Origin: Neckera pumila
Taxonomy: Eukaryota; Streptophyta; Bryopsida; Hypnales; Neckeraceae
Reading direction: 5' to 3'
DNA length: 64,000 nt
NCBI GenBank assembly: GCA_963969595.1
Contig: OZ018417.1
Location: forward strand, 17,238,501 to 17,302,500
Shown here: positions 1 to 13,000 of the stretch, piece after piece
Position numbering within the stretch: the stretch's first letter is position 1
Layout of the letters: each line of letters opens with the position of its first letter
Position numbers and translations under genes: made by a program
The notes under the pieces: generated by a model
What the model was told of the DNA's origin: nothing
Databases searched by the model: none
What the model saw: only the letters and a program-made list of their open reading frames with translations

Positions 1-207
1 AATCATGCTGTGGAAACGCAGGATAATTGTTGGCTGATGTGGCCACGACTATGCCACATCATTTTTGGGGATTTTTTTTTTTTTTTTTACCTAGAATGAT
101 ATTTGGGAAAAAAAATTCTGACAATCCATACTGGCTGTTCACAGAATCGGTCTAGCTTTGAGAACGGGCCTGAAACGGTATTCTAGAGGCCTCAATGTCC
201 TCTAATG
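1..207 (-). mobile_element. Truncated, diverged copy of the CATTAGATGA MITE
   Basis: This stretch aligns by eye, in reverse orientation, with the MITE copies at 14435, 33831 and 35040. Shared landmarks in order are a GGAAACGCAG-like segment, GGCTGATGTGGCCACGACT (compare GGCTAACGTGGTCAAGCGACT), a CCACATCATTTTT segment before a long T run, an AATGATATTTGG segment, GGGCCTGAAACGG, and a terminal TCTAATG. The window edge cuts off its other end. It is clearly more diverged than the other three copies, so it is probably an older insertion. Confidence 0.6.
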
Positions 208-1814
208 GTTCAAATGATAATTGGAAGTCGTTAGTACCAAACTTTAGATCTAGAAACAACAAAAGAGGTGAAATGTATATTGTATTGAAGACGGTATCAA
301 ACAGACATTTAGAAAGATATATATATCACAAGACTTCAAACTCACCAACCTTGCAATTTTTGCCTACATGACTGCATCTTAACTTGATGTTGCTCATATT
401 TGGCAAACACACGAGGAAGCAAGGCTCACCTCACTTGCAAAATATACAATAGACACAAATATATATGAATTGCGTTTTCCAAGTTGGATATGTCTTTGGA
501 GACAAATAGAAATCATGGAAATTTGATTAAATGTTAAGCTTGTAATACCTCAGACTAAGAGAAGGATTCTTAAAAACTACTTATATCCATGCAAGAAAGT
601 GAACTGGATGCTTGCAATCCACCAAAAAATAGACTCCTCTATTCTACACCACAAACAAGAGTCTTCAAACTTAATAATCTAGATTTCAAGACATAAGAAT
701 GGCAACATGTATTGTGTTACACATACACCATCTACGAACCACAAATGAGATGAGGCTAAAATGTACAATACATTTGACTTGTAAAGGGATTTTTACCTAG
801 ACCATTTCCTCAAATTGGTAATCTAAACAACATTTACACTGAATGTTTGTGGATGTCTCACCCTCACAATCATCCATGTGAGTTCTGCATTGAAGACTAG
901 TATCTATCTTCAACTCTTCTATAACTAGTTTTGCACCTTCATTTGCAAAAGGTGATCATCATCCTATGAACATTGATTATATATGCAGTTCTTATTGCTA
1001 ATTTTGAATGTTCAATTGGAATTTCAAGAGAGCATCTAAGCTATTGTTAGCAATTGGAAAAAGAAGAAACTATTGCAAATGAACAATAGAAGAAAGTAGA
1101 TGTGTATTATTATGGTATGACATGCTTTGAGATAATGATGGAGTGAAATCCATTTGATGGTGAACTTTGAAGCACTAAAATTGATCATAAATTTAAAATT
1201 GAGGGCAAAAGACCACAATTGCCAATTAACTTAGATGATGCAGCACTAAAGGATTTGATCACCAAATGCTGGATTCCAAATCTAAGTTTATAACCTACAT
1301 TCTCTAAGATTGTAGAAATAGTATGGCTAATTTTTATATATTGCTATTAGGTGAAAGCAATTAGTACTAACCAATTCCAATTTAGGTTCATGCTAAATCT
1401 AATTGGTACCAATTTATATTCATTTCAAATGAAATTTACTTATGTACTTATGTTCTAGAACGAGTAGTAAATGCGTTCATTTAGAAAGTATTTTTTTGTG
1501 CTTAGTCATAAATTTCCAAAGTTAATTGATGTTATGGACTATATTACAATTTGATTGTCTAATATCCTAATCCTCATTTTCTTGTTATTAAGGATTTTAT
1601 GGAGTAAAATTTTTTATGTGCTTTTAGTAGTGGAAACCTCAACTTCTAATTCCACACCAAATAAAAAATAGTACGGAGTAGTATTTTTGGTGGGCCATTA
1701 CCATGATCCATTGAAGATACCCCAACACTATATCCAATTCCAAGTGTGACCTAATCAAAATTTTCACTATTCCTACCTTGAAGATAGGCTACTTTTTTTT
1801 TTTTTTTTTTTACG
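208..1814. other. AT-rich intergenic DNA, no gene seen
   Basis: I see no ORF with coding character, no convincing exon and no recognisable RNA gene here. The only open frames are short and AT-driven. A long T tract (about 1793-1811) closes the stretch and abuts the tandem repeat that follows. Confidence 0.5.
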
Positions 1815-2310
1815 TTCAGATCTCCTGGACCATGCGTCCCCTAGTTGTGTGCTTTGTATTGTCGGAATGCCCTCGACAAGGAGGGGCGCACAAGCTTGAT
1901 CTCGTGGCGTTTGGATTGACGATGCGGTATTTATTAAATTTTGAAGAATTTATGGATAAAAAAAATTAGAAAATTACTTTTACTTTGATTTTGGTCACGT
2001 TCTTGGTATTGTTGGAAAGCTCTTGGCGAGGAGGGGTGCACAAGTTTGGTTTTGTGGCGTTTGGACTGACCGTGTGAGAATTGTTGAGTTTAAAATTAAT
2101 TTTGGATCTTACATTATCTTACATTATGGATCTTTTGGACCGTGCATCCCCTGATCATGTGTTTGGTACTATCGAAAAGTGCTCAACAAGGAGGGGTGTA
2201 TAGGCTTTGTTTTGTGGCGTTTGGAGCTTTGGCGTGAAAGTTATAGAATTTCAAAGTTTTTATGAATTAAAAAAATTAGAAAATTCCTTTTATTTTTGAT
2301 TTGGCTGTGG
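1815..2310 (+). repeat. Degenerate tandem repeat, two to three units of about 150-170 bp
   Basis: Three diverged units share an ordered set of blocks: GGACC(A/G)TGC(G/A)TCCCCT, a T(T)GGTA(T/C)T-type block, (G/C)AA(G)GAGGGG(C/T)G, TTTGTGGCGTTTGGA, and a closing AAAAAAATTAGAAAATT. Units begin near 1820, 1990 (5' end missing) and 2135. The best ORF across the first unit (63 codons) follows the repeat and I do not regard it as a gene. Confidence 0.7.
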
Positions 2311-2948
2311 CAATGGCACAGGGCACACTATCGTACGTGTAGATCAGTTTTGTAAATAACTCAGGAAAATTTAGAAGATGTGGAAATCTAAAAAATTATT
2401 TATAGCTATTTCTAAAAGTCTGAAATAATTGTTTTTTATAAAAAATCAGAAAAAGCAACACATTTACGCATAAATAGAAAGAATCAGCTCCAAAATTAGG
2501 AGCGTCCTCATAAAGTGCCGGAAACAAAAAAAATTCGAATCTCCCTACCAAAACTGCCGAATTTGAAAATTAAATTATTTCGGCACTGTTATGCCGAAAG
2601 TGCCCTGCGCGTACGGTAGTTTGATACTAAGTTACTATATTACTGAAGTTGATATTAAAGAAGTGAGCTTGCACTTCCTGCCACTTGTCAAACATGAAAC
2701 CAAGCCAAGTGCCAAGTGCGAAACTCACCTCGAACCCAACAGTCACGGTGATCCTTCCACTTGCGAAGCAGAGAATGTGCATTCTGAAGTGACATTCAAC
2801 AGTTCTTTGCATGCAAATCGTGCCCTAACTTACTTGAAACTACATTCCTTGCAGAGCTTCAATTTCAAATTCTCGCTCTCCCCAATCTGTTGCTCATCTG
2901 TTTTCTGGTTCCAGAATTGCTTGAGAATTCGACGCTGGGTCCATCACC

Positions 2949-5388
2949 ATGCAGAAGGCTATGAAAGTTGCAGCATCGTCCGGGTTGTGGTTTCGCCGAG
3001 CGGGTGATGTGCAGAGGTCGGCTATGGCGATGTCCACCGCGGTCAAGGTCGACGGAGGCAAAAACGTGTCCGGAATCGACCAAGACGCGCCGGGAATCAA
3101 CCCTGCAGAGCGAGAGGCTTTCAGGTTCTGTGCATGCCGAACTCTGAACCCTTCTTGGGAATCCTTTCTTGGTTTGCTGTGTTCAAGAATTTATTAGGGT
3201 TTCCGTCTTTTTTTGTGGTGAATTTCTCCGCTTGTGGAAAGTATAATATTCTTACTCTCTGGTAGGATTTTTGAGATTATTGGTTTGAATGGTACTTGAA
3301 ATTCATTTTGTAAATACATTGCCTCTTGGCACGGTGAGAAAGGATAGTTTGCTCCTGCTATTAGCGCAAACCCCTCTTGGACATAAGATAACTACTATGA
3401 TGTTGTCTCAACACGCTAATGTTTAGTGTTTAACCTCTAAGTGGCCAATTGACCAAAAGTTGCCAGAGCTTGAGGAGTTGAGATAAATCATTGAAGGAAG
3501 GTAGGAAGGTATATTGTCAGTAGGAAGAAGAAAATTGTGATCTAGCTTTTTGAATGGTAGGAGTATGGTTTGGAAGCTACTACGTAGTATGACTATTAGG
3601 TCCAAAGTGGACCTTCTGTTTTTAGTTTAAGCACTTATTAGTTAGCCTCTAAGTGCTTCAAAGACCCAAAAGCATCCAAGTAAATATATAGAGTTGAAGG
3701 AAACTTTTTGGAAACCAACAAATTGTATCAATAGGAAGAAGGAATCTTGTCCTACGGTTATGAATGATAGAAATATTTTTTGAAAGTTGCTGCAGTCAAC
3801 TGTTAGCTCTCAAAGTGGATTTCCTACTTAAGCTTGGTACTGAGGGTTTATTGTTGTTTTGTAGGGCTTTGCTCTAGTGAATGGATACCGACCGAGACAT
3901 TTTCACAAGGTGCATTTCTCTAGTATGCATGAATATTAAACTCTTATTGTCTTGTTACAGAGATGACATGTCGAAGTCCTATGGAGGTGCATACAGTGAG
4001 AGGTCCGCGGATGAGGGTTATGGGGAGAGATATGGTGAAAGTGTGAAAGTTCAGATTAATCAGCAGAGCACCTCCGGGTTGCAACGAGGGGAAACTGCCG
4101 AGCGTGACCAGGAAGCAGATGCTGGTAACATTCGTTTCCATACCTCACGGCGTCTTTCTTTAATAGAACTGTCATCTCAGTCATGTTTGAATCTCTTGCT
4201 ACAACACATCTGGTTTGTGTCTTAATTTGATTATTGTTTCACTTCTTTTGTTCACCGAGAAGGTGCTAATGAACATGCCATATTATCTGAAGACAAAATG
4301 TTGTGTATAATAGCAAGTTGCCGCCACACAAGTTGGGTCATGTTTTGGTTTTAATGTGGCTAAATGCGTAGTTTCGTGGATCTATGTTCAATCACTCCAT
4401 TTTCTAAGGCGGTGTGCAAGTTGGAGAAACGAGAAATAGCAAGGTTGTTCTTGAAGGGTTAATTGAGGGAATGATTTTTTGAATCTGGTGTCTTGTACTG
4501 TATATGTACAGTTGTGGATGTGGAATATGATATTACACAAGGGGAGCATGTAGCGGAGAAGGAAGTCCATCGGCACAGTAAGGAATAGACTGCATTTGAG
4601 AATGAACATGTAGCCCAGGGAGAGTTGGATGGTTCTGGTGAGGCAGCAAAGATTAAGTTAATAGATGTCTACTGGCAGTATTGTGGTGTGCATATATTTG
4701 TAGGTTTGGGAAGTGGTTGTTTAATGCTCCAGTAGGGAATCAGCTGCAGCACCAAACAAACTGCTATGTACAATTGTGCAAAGTAACCTTTAACTGCTCA
4801 ATTAAAAGTTCACTTACGAAGTAACTTTCAGTACATATTTCTATTGTTGAGAAAGGGATGTGATTTCTTTCTTCCGATGATAGATTTTGTTGCCTACGGA
4901 AGCTTCCTAGATGATGTTTTGGCTATTTAGGTTCTTCAGTAATATTCTTTTTTGTGTAGTCGGAGATATGCACAGCCAGAACGAAGTAACTTGGTTCATT
5001 ACTCAGCGAGATGTCACACGATGCTGATGTCGTTACTCGAGTCCTCTACCCAAGGAGTTTATTTGTTTGTGAATTTTAGTCAGTGAAAATGTTCAGTGCT
5101 CTTGTTTGTCATCATGTCTATGACATTTCCCGAGAGCATTAAGAACTGACAGTGTCTGCCGCAGTTGATCTCAAATTTAACCCTGAATCAACCGCTCAGC
5201 ACTGTGATCATCGGAGAGACGAAATTCTCTCAAGACAGGATGAGTTTCTACCTTCGTCGATTCTCCAGGGCCTTGCAAATCAACTTCATCGGACACTTGG
5301 ATTGATTGAGCCGGATCTGGATTCTGTACAAGCGCTAAGACGAGTAGACCTAATTGTGAACCCCACCAAATTTGCTAAACAATGCTGA
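2949..5388 (+). CDS. Four-exon gene, 209-aa protein of unknown family, possible mitochondrial presequence
   Basis: The proposed exons are 2949-3124, 3961-4124, 4512-4577 and 5165-5388. All junctions are GT-AG, phases agree (2, 1, 1) and the total is 630 nt including TGA, giving 209 residues. The first ~35 residues (MQKAMKVAASSGLWFRRAG...) are rich in Arg, Ala and Ser with no acidic residue until the GDV motif, as in mitochondrial targeting peptides. The middle is Gly/Tyr/Glu/Arg-rich (SYGGAYSERSADEGYGERYG) and probably disordered. The C-terminal exon has charged helical segments (RRDEILSRQDEFL; LANQLHRTLGLIEPDL). I recognise no domain. The 66-nt third exon is the least certain, but it is the piece that makes the phases join. 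A start further upstream is open but looks non-coding. The function is unknown; a stress or LEA-like role would be a guess from composition only. Confidence 0.6.
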
Positions 5389-5638
5389 ATTTCTAAATGA
5401 CTATAAATTAGGGTGAGGCTAGTTTCCACTTTTCTTGACCAGGAGTTCTTTTTCCTGGCTGCTTAGAGGTCACTTAATTGCATATATGCAATGTCGAGAA
5501 TTTCGAAATTGCTGCGTGCACTTTGACAATGCTACTCTGTTGTGATTTTTTCTGTAAATTTTAATCATTTATACCTTTTATAAATATCACTTATCCTATG
5601 GTGTATACTTGTTCTATTTTTTGGTAAAACATAGTCTT
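5389..5638. other. 3' flank of the 209-aa gene
   Basis: AT-rich sequence with no further exon seen. No exact AATAAA poly(A) signal stands out immediately after the stop codon. Confidence 0.4.
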
Positions 5639-5792
5639 CACTAGAAGAAAATTGTGTTGAACTCAACATACTCTACTTGATGTGTTTGTTGTGTCTATTG
5701 CAAAATTTGCATTTTTCAATGCAGATTTTATGTTGGACACAACAAACACATCAAGTAGATTATGTTAAATTCAACACGGTTTTCTTCAAGTG
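5639..5792. mobile_element. 154-bp fold-back element with CACTA-like ends
   Basis: Two arms of about 57 bp are inverted copies of each other, with a short spacer around position 5720. The left arm starts CACTAGAAGAAAATTGTG and the right arm, reversed, starts CACTTGAAGAAAACCGTG; both contain CTACTTGATGTGTTTGTTGT. No clean 3-bp target duplication is seen (CTT against TTT). The same CACTAGAAGAAAA start occurs on the fold-back at 24682, so this is a family. It has no coding capacity and would depend on a transposase made elsewhere. Confidence 0.7.
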
Positions 5793-6106
5793 TTTACCTT
5801 AAAAAGTTAAGACGCATAGTAGAACCTCTAATTAATAGAAATAGAGCCGGGACTAGTTTGACATTTTACATTGGAAAGGTTTATTACGTTAGGCAGGGTC
5901 AATGTCATTCATGATGTTTGCATGCATGACATAGTTGACTAGTCAAATTCCTTCCCCCCTAGAAGAGGGATAATGCCTCCCTAGATGCCTTGGAGGGATT
6001 TTGTTATAATCTAAACAATACTATTGGTTGGCTTACTATAACTTTTGGCCAAGTTATGTCAGTATTTTGGATGACCTAGTAGCCAAGGCATTGGATTTGT
6101 TACAAA

Positions 6107-6277
6107 CACTACAAGAAAACAGTGTCCGAATTGACATGTCCTAATTGACTAAAATGTCCAAATTGATAGAATCCTGTCAAAAAAACGTCCGAATTGACAA
6201 AAAATTGACAAAATAGTGTCCAAATTGACAAAAAATTGACAAAAAAATGTCCAAATTGACATTGCTCCCTTGTAGTG
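6107..6277. mobile_element. 171-bp miniature CACTA-type element with AAA target duplication
   Basis: The element starts CACTACAAGAAAACAGTG and ends, reversed, CACTACAAGGGAGCAATG. It is flanked on both sides by AAA, which fits the 3-bp target duplication of CACTA (En/Spm, CMC) elements. The body is almost entirely repeats of the motif (T)GTCC(A/G)AATTGACA and ATTGACAAAA, in line with the repeated subterminal binding motifs known for CACTA elements. Any apparent ORF across it is spurious. Confidence 0.75.
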
Positions 6278-7029
6278 AAAGTTCTATAGTGCGTGGGATT
6301 CTTAGTGGCTACAGACTTTGTGGTGTATGATTTAACAATATAAACAATTTTCAATATTGAAGGGCTCTCACTTTCCAGGGGAGCAAAAAGGTTCCTCCAG
6401 TGTTGATAAACAATGTTGTATGTGGTCTAAGCTGAGACTGGTTGACAATATTACTTTAGATAGGTCACTTTATAGAGGTTCTATTGTAATAAGAGAGATC
6501 AAGTAACTATATTCATACATTTTATTTTTGAAAAATATGGCAATTTCATCCAATGAAAACTATTGGAAACGGTTCTTGAGATGACTACAATGATTTGCCC
6601 TAATAGTGTGTGTTATGAAATGAATTTACATTTGTATATATATTTCTTACAAGGGAAGAATATTTTTATCCATTGTATGTGTATTAGTATTAATCATATT
6701 AAATAGTTGACAAAATATCATTGATAAGAATATTCTTTTTATAAATTGCTTATAACTGTATGTAAATTCATTTTGTAATATGCACTATTAGGACAAATTA
6801 GTAGATTGAAATATGTACTTGGTAGAATTGGACATATTATTTAGTGTATAGTGATTCTCTTGTAAATTATTTTATGCATGTTTTACACTATCTCATAGAA
6901 AATGATAGGATTCTTGATAGAGTTGTAAATCTTCACAAGTTGTAAATCTTCACAAGTTAAGGAAAAAATAGGAAAGACTAAACAAACAACTTTGCTTACT
7001 TAATTTTTCATTTTGTTTGATCTAACAAA
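6278..7029. other. AT-rich intergenic DNA, no gene seen
   Basis: No coding-like ORF and no recognised repeat. A short direct repeat of TTGTAAATCTTCACAAG is present near 6925-6957. Confidence 0.4.
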
Positions 7030-7140
7030 CACTATTGAAAAATACATTGAAATAGCGTATGGAATTAATTTACATACGCTATTAATTTTACATACGCTAT
7101 TAATTTTACACACGTTATTTCAATGTATTTTTCAATAGTG
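7030..7140. repeat. 111-bp inverted repeat with internal short tandem repeats
   Basis: The arms are CACTATTGAAAAATACATTG and its near-perfect complement at the right end, extended by a partly matching AAATAGCGTATG / CACACGTTATTT segment. Between them lie repeats of TACATACGCTATTAATTT. The ends start with CACTA, but the flanks (AAA and TTT) do not form a direct target duplication. It could be a small CACTA derivative or an unrelated hairpin. Confidence 0.6.
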
Positions 7141-10050
7141 TTTCCATACGCTATTAATGGCCAAGTCACCTCACACCATTCACAAGACAACATGTGACAC
7201 TTTTTTGCAAAAATGACGTAAATTTTGCCAAATTTGACCTCACACAAGGTATATTGACAATAAACCCTAAACTCTGAAACCCAATGGATGAAATTGCTAA
7301 TTTTCTACAAATTCCAAGGACAATATTGCTTTTTCTTAGATGAATGTACACTCTTTTGGATGAATGATTTAAGTTTCATCCCCACTTTGCACGTTTTGTC
7401 AATTGATCATAGATGTAAAGCACTGCTTCATTTTTTCGACACAGATGGCTGTCTGCATTGCCCAAATAAACGAAAAAAAAAGTCCCTGCTGACAATTGAA
7501 TTTCCTTCATTGTTTCTTCAGACTGAATGTCAACTTGTCGAGACGGAGAGTTCGCCGTCAACTCTAAAGAGTCTGAATCATTCCAGTACTCATCAAAGCA
7601 GTGAGTCCCACTAGTTGGAATATTCTTCTTTCCATACCGGTCACCGGTTTTCCTCGTCTCACCAGTGGGACCCTGACTAATTTCTTACATGTATCTTAAT
7701 AAAAAATAAGATCATCATTCAAGTTCCATAAAAGAATAAAAGAATTTTGCCATCATTGTGGTTGCGTCTGGGATTATGTAACATTCTTGAACTTCAAGGT
7801 ATGGAACCAGTTTGCTTTCCTTGAATCAAGGCTCCTTTCAATCTTGTAAGCAAATTTGTCCATGAATTGTGGGCCACTATAATACGAATGTAAGGTAGAA
7901 ACTGCCTAGTAGTGCCATCCACCCAATTCCACCATCTACAAGGACACTTCCATTTGGCATTAGTGGTTCATTCATTACTACAATGATCTTAGCAATCCTT
8001 TATCATGATGGCAATGCACTTGGGGAGTGGACACGTCAACCTACACTTTAACAAGGGTCTACCAATGCTTCACACTTTAACATTTTAGCTTTGAAAAATC
8101 ACAGAAAATTTGCTTTTTGTTGGAATTTCTTCGTTGTTCTTGCAAATGACTTCTCTCAAACTTTTCAATATCTGGAAAATATGGGAGCTGACAAATAACC
8201 TCTTCAAAGTACCTAGATAGTGAAACTGTGTGGTAATGGGCTGATCTCCCTTATTCTAGTTACAAGACGCAGAAGGTCGCAGCCTTTGCATTCAAGAATG
8301 CTGTGGACAATCAAGACGAGAGACTATCATCGACCGGTGATCAGTCTAACTTTTCTTAGTTCAGGAATTGCAACCAAGCACCAGTGAGCCCGAGCTCTCT
8401 ATTCCACCAAGTACTAGTACTCTAAAGTAAAACCTACTTCATCAAGCGTTCATCGAGACTGAGTAAAAACTTATAACATTCTTAAACCAATTAGTGTAGG
8501 TAACATGGAATATCATTTTTAGTGCACTTTTCTGCCTCCCGTTTTCCAAAAAGAAAAAGAAAACAAAAATACTACTGTTCGCCGGAGATGCTGCATCCGG
8601 ATTCCTCAAAAGTCCACTTTACGCGGTCAGTCTGATCAATGTGGCGTGTACAAAAGAGCCACTCAAGCCTGGGTGGAGGCTTGCAGCCCAATGAGCAAGC
8701 TCGTGGCTAGTTTTGGCAGTGGCTTGAACGCGGTCTGCTTGAGTTTGAAGTCGAACTTCGAAGCAAGTGCAGGCAGCGAATTCTTCATTCTTTGCTTTTA
8801 TCACACTCTCTAAATAATGTCTTATTCTCCTCATTTTCAAACTCGCTAATATCACGCTCTAGAACATATCTTCGTAGAGATGTCTTCACTTGTTCAGAAT
8901 TATGCGTTTAAGCAGACAACTTTCACATGTCATAATCTGAAAAAATGCGGCTTCCGTTCCAATTTTTGGGATCTAAATGTGACAAAATAATTCTGAGTAT
9001 AATGCACATTACAAACAGTTTAACCACGCAATTTAGTTATGTTAATGGACAACAAAAGAATCTGAACTTTTTTTATTTGGTGTGCTGTAAACGTTATGGA
9101 AATTTCATCCATTACCCTGAAACGGTGCAGAGATCACAAAGTGTGAAAGTGTCCAATGAATGTTTTTTATAGTTCCCATTCCTACATGAATTAATTCAGA
9201 ACCTTATACAAAACATTCGTAATCCACCCGGTGGACACCAGTGTTAAAATTATTTTACACCAGTGTATGAGGTAGGGAAAGCCTGACAGAGGCTCCACAT
9301 AATACACCCACCCCTCCTATTTCGGCGAAATATAATTCAATCTCCAAAGGAAAAACGCGACTGCGGCAACCTATTTCAAGTTTTTCAATCCACACGGAAA
9401 CTCGTGACACTGTGCATGTAACTCCTGTCTAACTTTGGAAGCTCTCTAACTTAATTATTCCAAGCCAAGGTGACAAATAAGTCCACTCAGGGAGTCAGGC
9501 ACTCTCCCTCCGGAAGCTAATCGCGGTCAATACGGTGGCAACCACGTGCACTCGGACAGAGTTACTGTACCGACGACAACCTGGGACGCGCGCACGTGCT
9601 CCCCAAGGTTGTACCTTCAGGTACCGTACTTGCACTCGTCCTGCCCGGTACGTCGCCTTGTAGGATGCCGAAAACTCGCATCGATCCACGCTTCCCAGAT
9701 ACTGGTTCAAAGCAAACCAGTTGCAGAAACCGTGGTTTCAGAGCCTCAACAGCAGCGCTTTGCTCACAGTTTGTGTTTGCATGGGTATCGGTAACTAGTC
9801 TAGCATAGAGTCCATTGTCCACAAGGGCCAAGCTTTCACAATATAGAAGTGTGGACGTGTTCCGGTGTGGGTTGGCTCTTTGGAACCCACAGGTTTGAGC
9901 AACTAGATTATAGATTTTTCCCAAGATTTGCGTTTTCAATTTGGTGTTGTGTTGGGATTCAGCGTTGGGATTGATCAGCCGCTTTGTGGGAGTGGTGTTG
10001 CGAGAGATTGCCAAAAGCGTTGATATATGTGACTGAAGTGGCGCTCGGTG
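7141..10050. other. Intergenic DNA and 5' region of the 624-aa gene
   Basis: No exon could be supported. Open frames at 7288-7614 and 8945-9172 on the plus strand and 8619-8855 on the minus strand have no recognisable similarity and no clear splice context. GC content rises from about 9.3 kb, with short GC-rich blocks (9480-9680) ahead of the start codon at 10051. These may include the promoter and 5' UTR, but I find no TATA box I would defend. A minus-strand ORF over 9562-10356 lies antisense to exon 1 and is taken as a shadow. Confidence 0.45.
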
Positions 10051-13000
10051 ATGGAGAGCACACCAGTAGTTGCTGCTCTCAAGGAGGCGGAGAGGGGCGC
10101 CACGAAGTCCGGCGGGGAGGCGAACGTTGCGGCGTTCCTCGAGTGTGCGCGGAAGGAGATTTCTTCCTCGAGTTTCCGCTCCTTGTGGCAGGATGCCCCT
10201 GAGTTCGCCAAAACCTCCTCCTCCTCGACCTTTTCGCAGAGGGTTTACGAGCGAGCGCAGCGGCGGATGATGGAGTCTCTTGGGCTGTACAAACAGGTGG
10301 AAGGGTACGTCGTGGGTCACGCGCTGATGCGAGCTGCGGAGGCTGGAGCTTTGCACGTTGTGCGGCGGCTAAGGAAAGGGCTCATGGAGATTCAATGCTC
10401 AGTGCTCGCGCCGCGGTTCCTCGGGTTCGCGCTGCTCAAGGCTGCTGAACTTGGGCGCTACGAAACCGTGCAGGCAAGGCTTGAGTTCTTTTTCATGCTT
10501 GCTTTCGCTTCACGAATTTGGATATGGCGACGCATGCGGGCGTCTTGTTGGTACCCCTATTCGCACTTTCAGGGGATTTGCAAGAACTCTTAGACTCTCG
10601 AATTTGACTAAACCATGGCATTCGTTTTCCTCCTTGAAGTTCGTTAGACTAAATAAATAAACTGCAGGCAAGGCTTGGTTTCCTGTCCATGCGTTGCTTT
10701 CGCTTCACGAATTTGAAGATTTTGGTACCCCTATTTTCGCTTTCAGCGAATTTTTTAAGAACTCTCTGAATCTAGAATTTGACTAAAACCATGGCATTCA
10801 TTCCTCCCTTGGGTTAGAATGTAGAATTGAGAACCCCGTGCAGAACACACAGGCACCCTTACATGAATCCTGTTCAAGATGTTTCTAAAAGGGACATCCT
10901 GCAGCGGAGGTTCCCAATTCTACTTGTGTCCCCCTCCCTGAAGTTTAGGTAGACTAAATTTATTGTCGAATTCTGACCATATTCACCATAACTAGTATGA
11001 ATGAATCCGGTCAATGGTGCGTGCAGGAGCTTTTGCGGACGTCGTCTTCGAGTTTGGCGATGGTGGGTCACGAGCTCGCTTACAAGGCGAAAGACGACGC
11101 AGCCTACCCTTTCCTCGTCATTAGCTTGACGAAAGACTGGCAATCCACCGTCCGTAGTTTCAAGTCCCTCCTTCCCCCCTCGAAGTACTTCCTCGACGGA
11201 GAGTCTCTTAACCTCACGACAACCTCCGATCACGAACAGAGCAACATCCAGGAAGTTTTGCTCTCGTGCTACCGATCCTACGCTCTCTGGCGCCTCATGA
11301 TCGTATCCGGCGCCAACGGCCATGGCGGTGTGTTTCGTGAGTTTCTCATGAAGAAGCACGAGAGCGGCAGGAGCTCCTCCCGGTCGCCGACGGGGGCGAC
11401 TTTGCTGGGGTACGAGAGTCCGAAGGTGATGGAGCTGACGAAAGTGAGGAAAAAGATTGACGAGGAGTGCACGCGGTTCGTTCTGAAGCTGACGGCGAAG
11501 CTGGGACGGGATATGCTATTGTATGAGGTGTTCCGGTCAGGGGAGGGGGTAGTGCAGCAGCCGTGGAGGTGTGTGAGTAAAGCGCAGTTCGGGGTTTGGG
11601 AGGTGCTGATGGAAGTGCCGGTGTTGCTCATGGAGACGGAAGGGTCGTACCAGGACAATGATAAGAAGAAACTGATGCGAAGCTATCACTATATCAAGCC
11701 TATCATACCCCAGGTCAGTCAGGGCTCATGAATCACAACTATCTCAACTGGTTTCAGGTTATTGTTTTTTGAAACGATTTGCAGGGTGAGTGATGCATCC
11801 TTTCCGTAAATTTGGCCCTTTTGTAATACTAGATTTCAAAACACTGGTTTTCTCGAGGTGTTTTGACAATTTCTGGCCTTTCGTTTGAAACTTTCGTAAC
11901 ATTTAATTCGTGAAAGGAGCTCTTAATATCTTGGAGACATCCACAGTCAGCTCGTGTTGAATCATAATGTGAAAAATGTACATAGTGAGTGTATGGTTCA
12001 TGATTTGTGTGAGACCATAGTGTGCGTACGTTTTTCACTAGGGGATTCAAATGTGAACTTTGCTACGATGTAACAATTCAAGGAAAAATCAGGGTAACTA
12101 TTTAATGTACTCCAAATCTCTGACGTCTTTTTCCAGTAGCTCTTGGATTGGATTGACACTACTAACTATTTAAAGTTCTTGAATTGAGGGAATTCTATGA
12201 CTTTGACACTTTCACAACGCGCGACCTGAAACTGAACTCTTTACGACTAGTCCGAGTTTTTGAGCTTTGTGTAGACTATGAATTTCACAATTTGGGGCAC
12301 CAAATTAACGAATTTGACGATGGGATTAGCATGCTGGTGGCCACTACTGTATATAATATCGCATGCATACTAAGATGAACACTCCATTGTGTAGGGAGGA
12401 CTTGAGATGAACCAGTCACAATCCAGCTTTCTACTTTTGATAGCATTTCCAGCAAAACTACTGTTCTGTTTATGTCGTCTGCTTTTTCTTGAAAACTAAC
12501 CATTTTCTGAAGTCACATTCCAGCAAAAACGTTTCATCTTTCACTAGCTACTATAAAATATCGCATGAATTCTAAGATGGAAAACTCTGTATGGGGAAGA
12601 ATTGAGCTGACAATCCATGCGTTTCTACTGTTGATTGGATTTCTAGTAACTAACCTATATTAGTTGTTTCCAGTACTAACACTTCAAAAACAGACATTTT
12701 CTGAATTCACATTCTAGGAAAATGATCCGGCTACCCTCCAATTCTCCTCATTCAATCATTGTTGCAATCATGAAACAATCGTAAATTGTGTTACAATTCT
12801 GATACAGTATGGTCCCCTCCCCGGCCAGGTCATGAAGCTGCACGTGCAATTGAAGGTGATCATCGACATCCGCCCGGACTACATCGAATTAACCGTGGGC
12901 GTGAACCACGCTCGCGTCACCGTCGACCACCAACGTTGGGAGGAGGCCGAAACGGGCCACTTCCCGACTCGCATGTCCTTGTCCGTCACCCCCGTGGCGA

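Noticed and set aside
2591..3007. 138-codon ORF overlapping the start of the 209-aa gene
   Set aside because: It is in a different frame from the exon chain, shows no domain and does not join to the following exons.
9562..10356. 264-codon minus-strand ORF
   Set aside because: It is antisense to exon 1 of the plus-strand 624-aa gene; GC-rich coding DNA commonly leaves the opposite strand open. It has no recognisable content.
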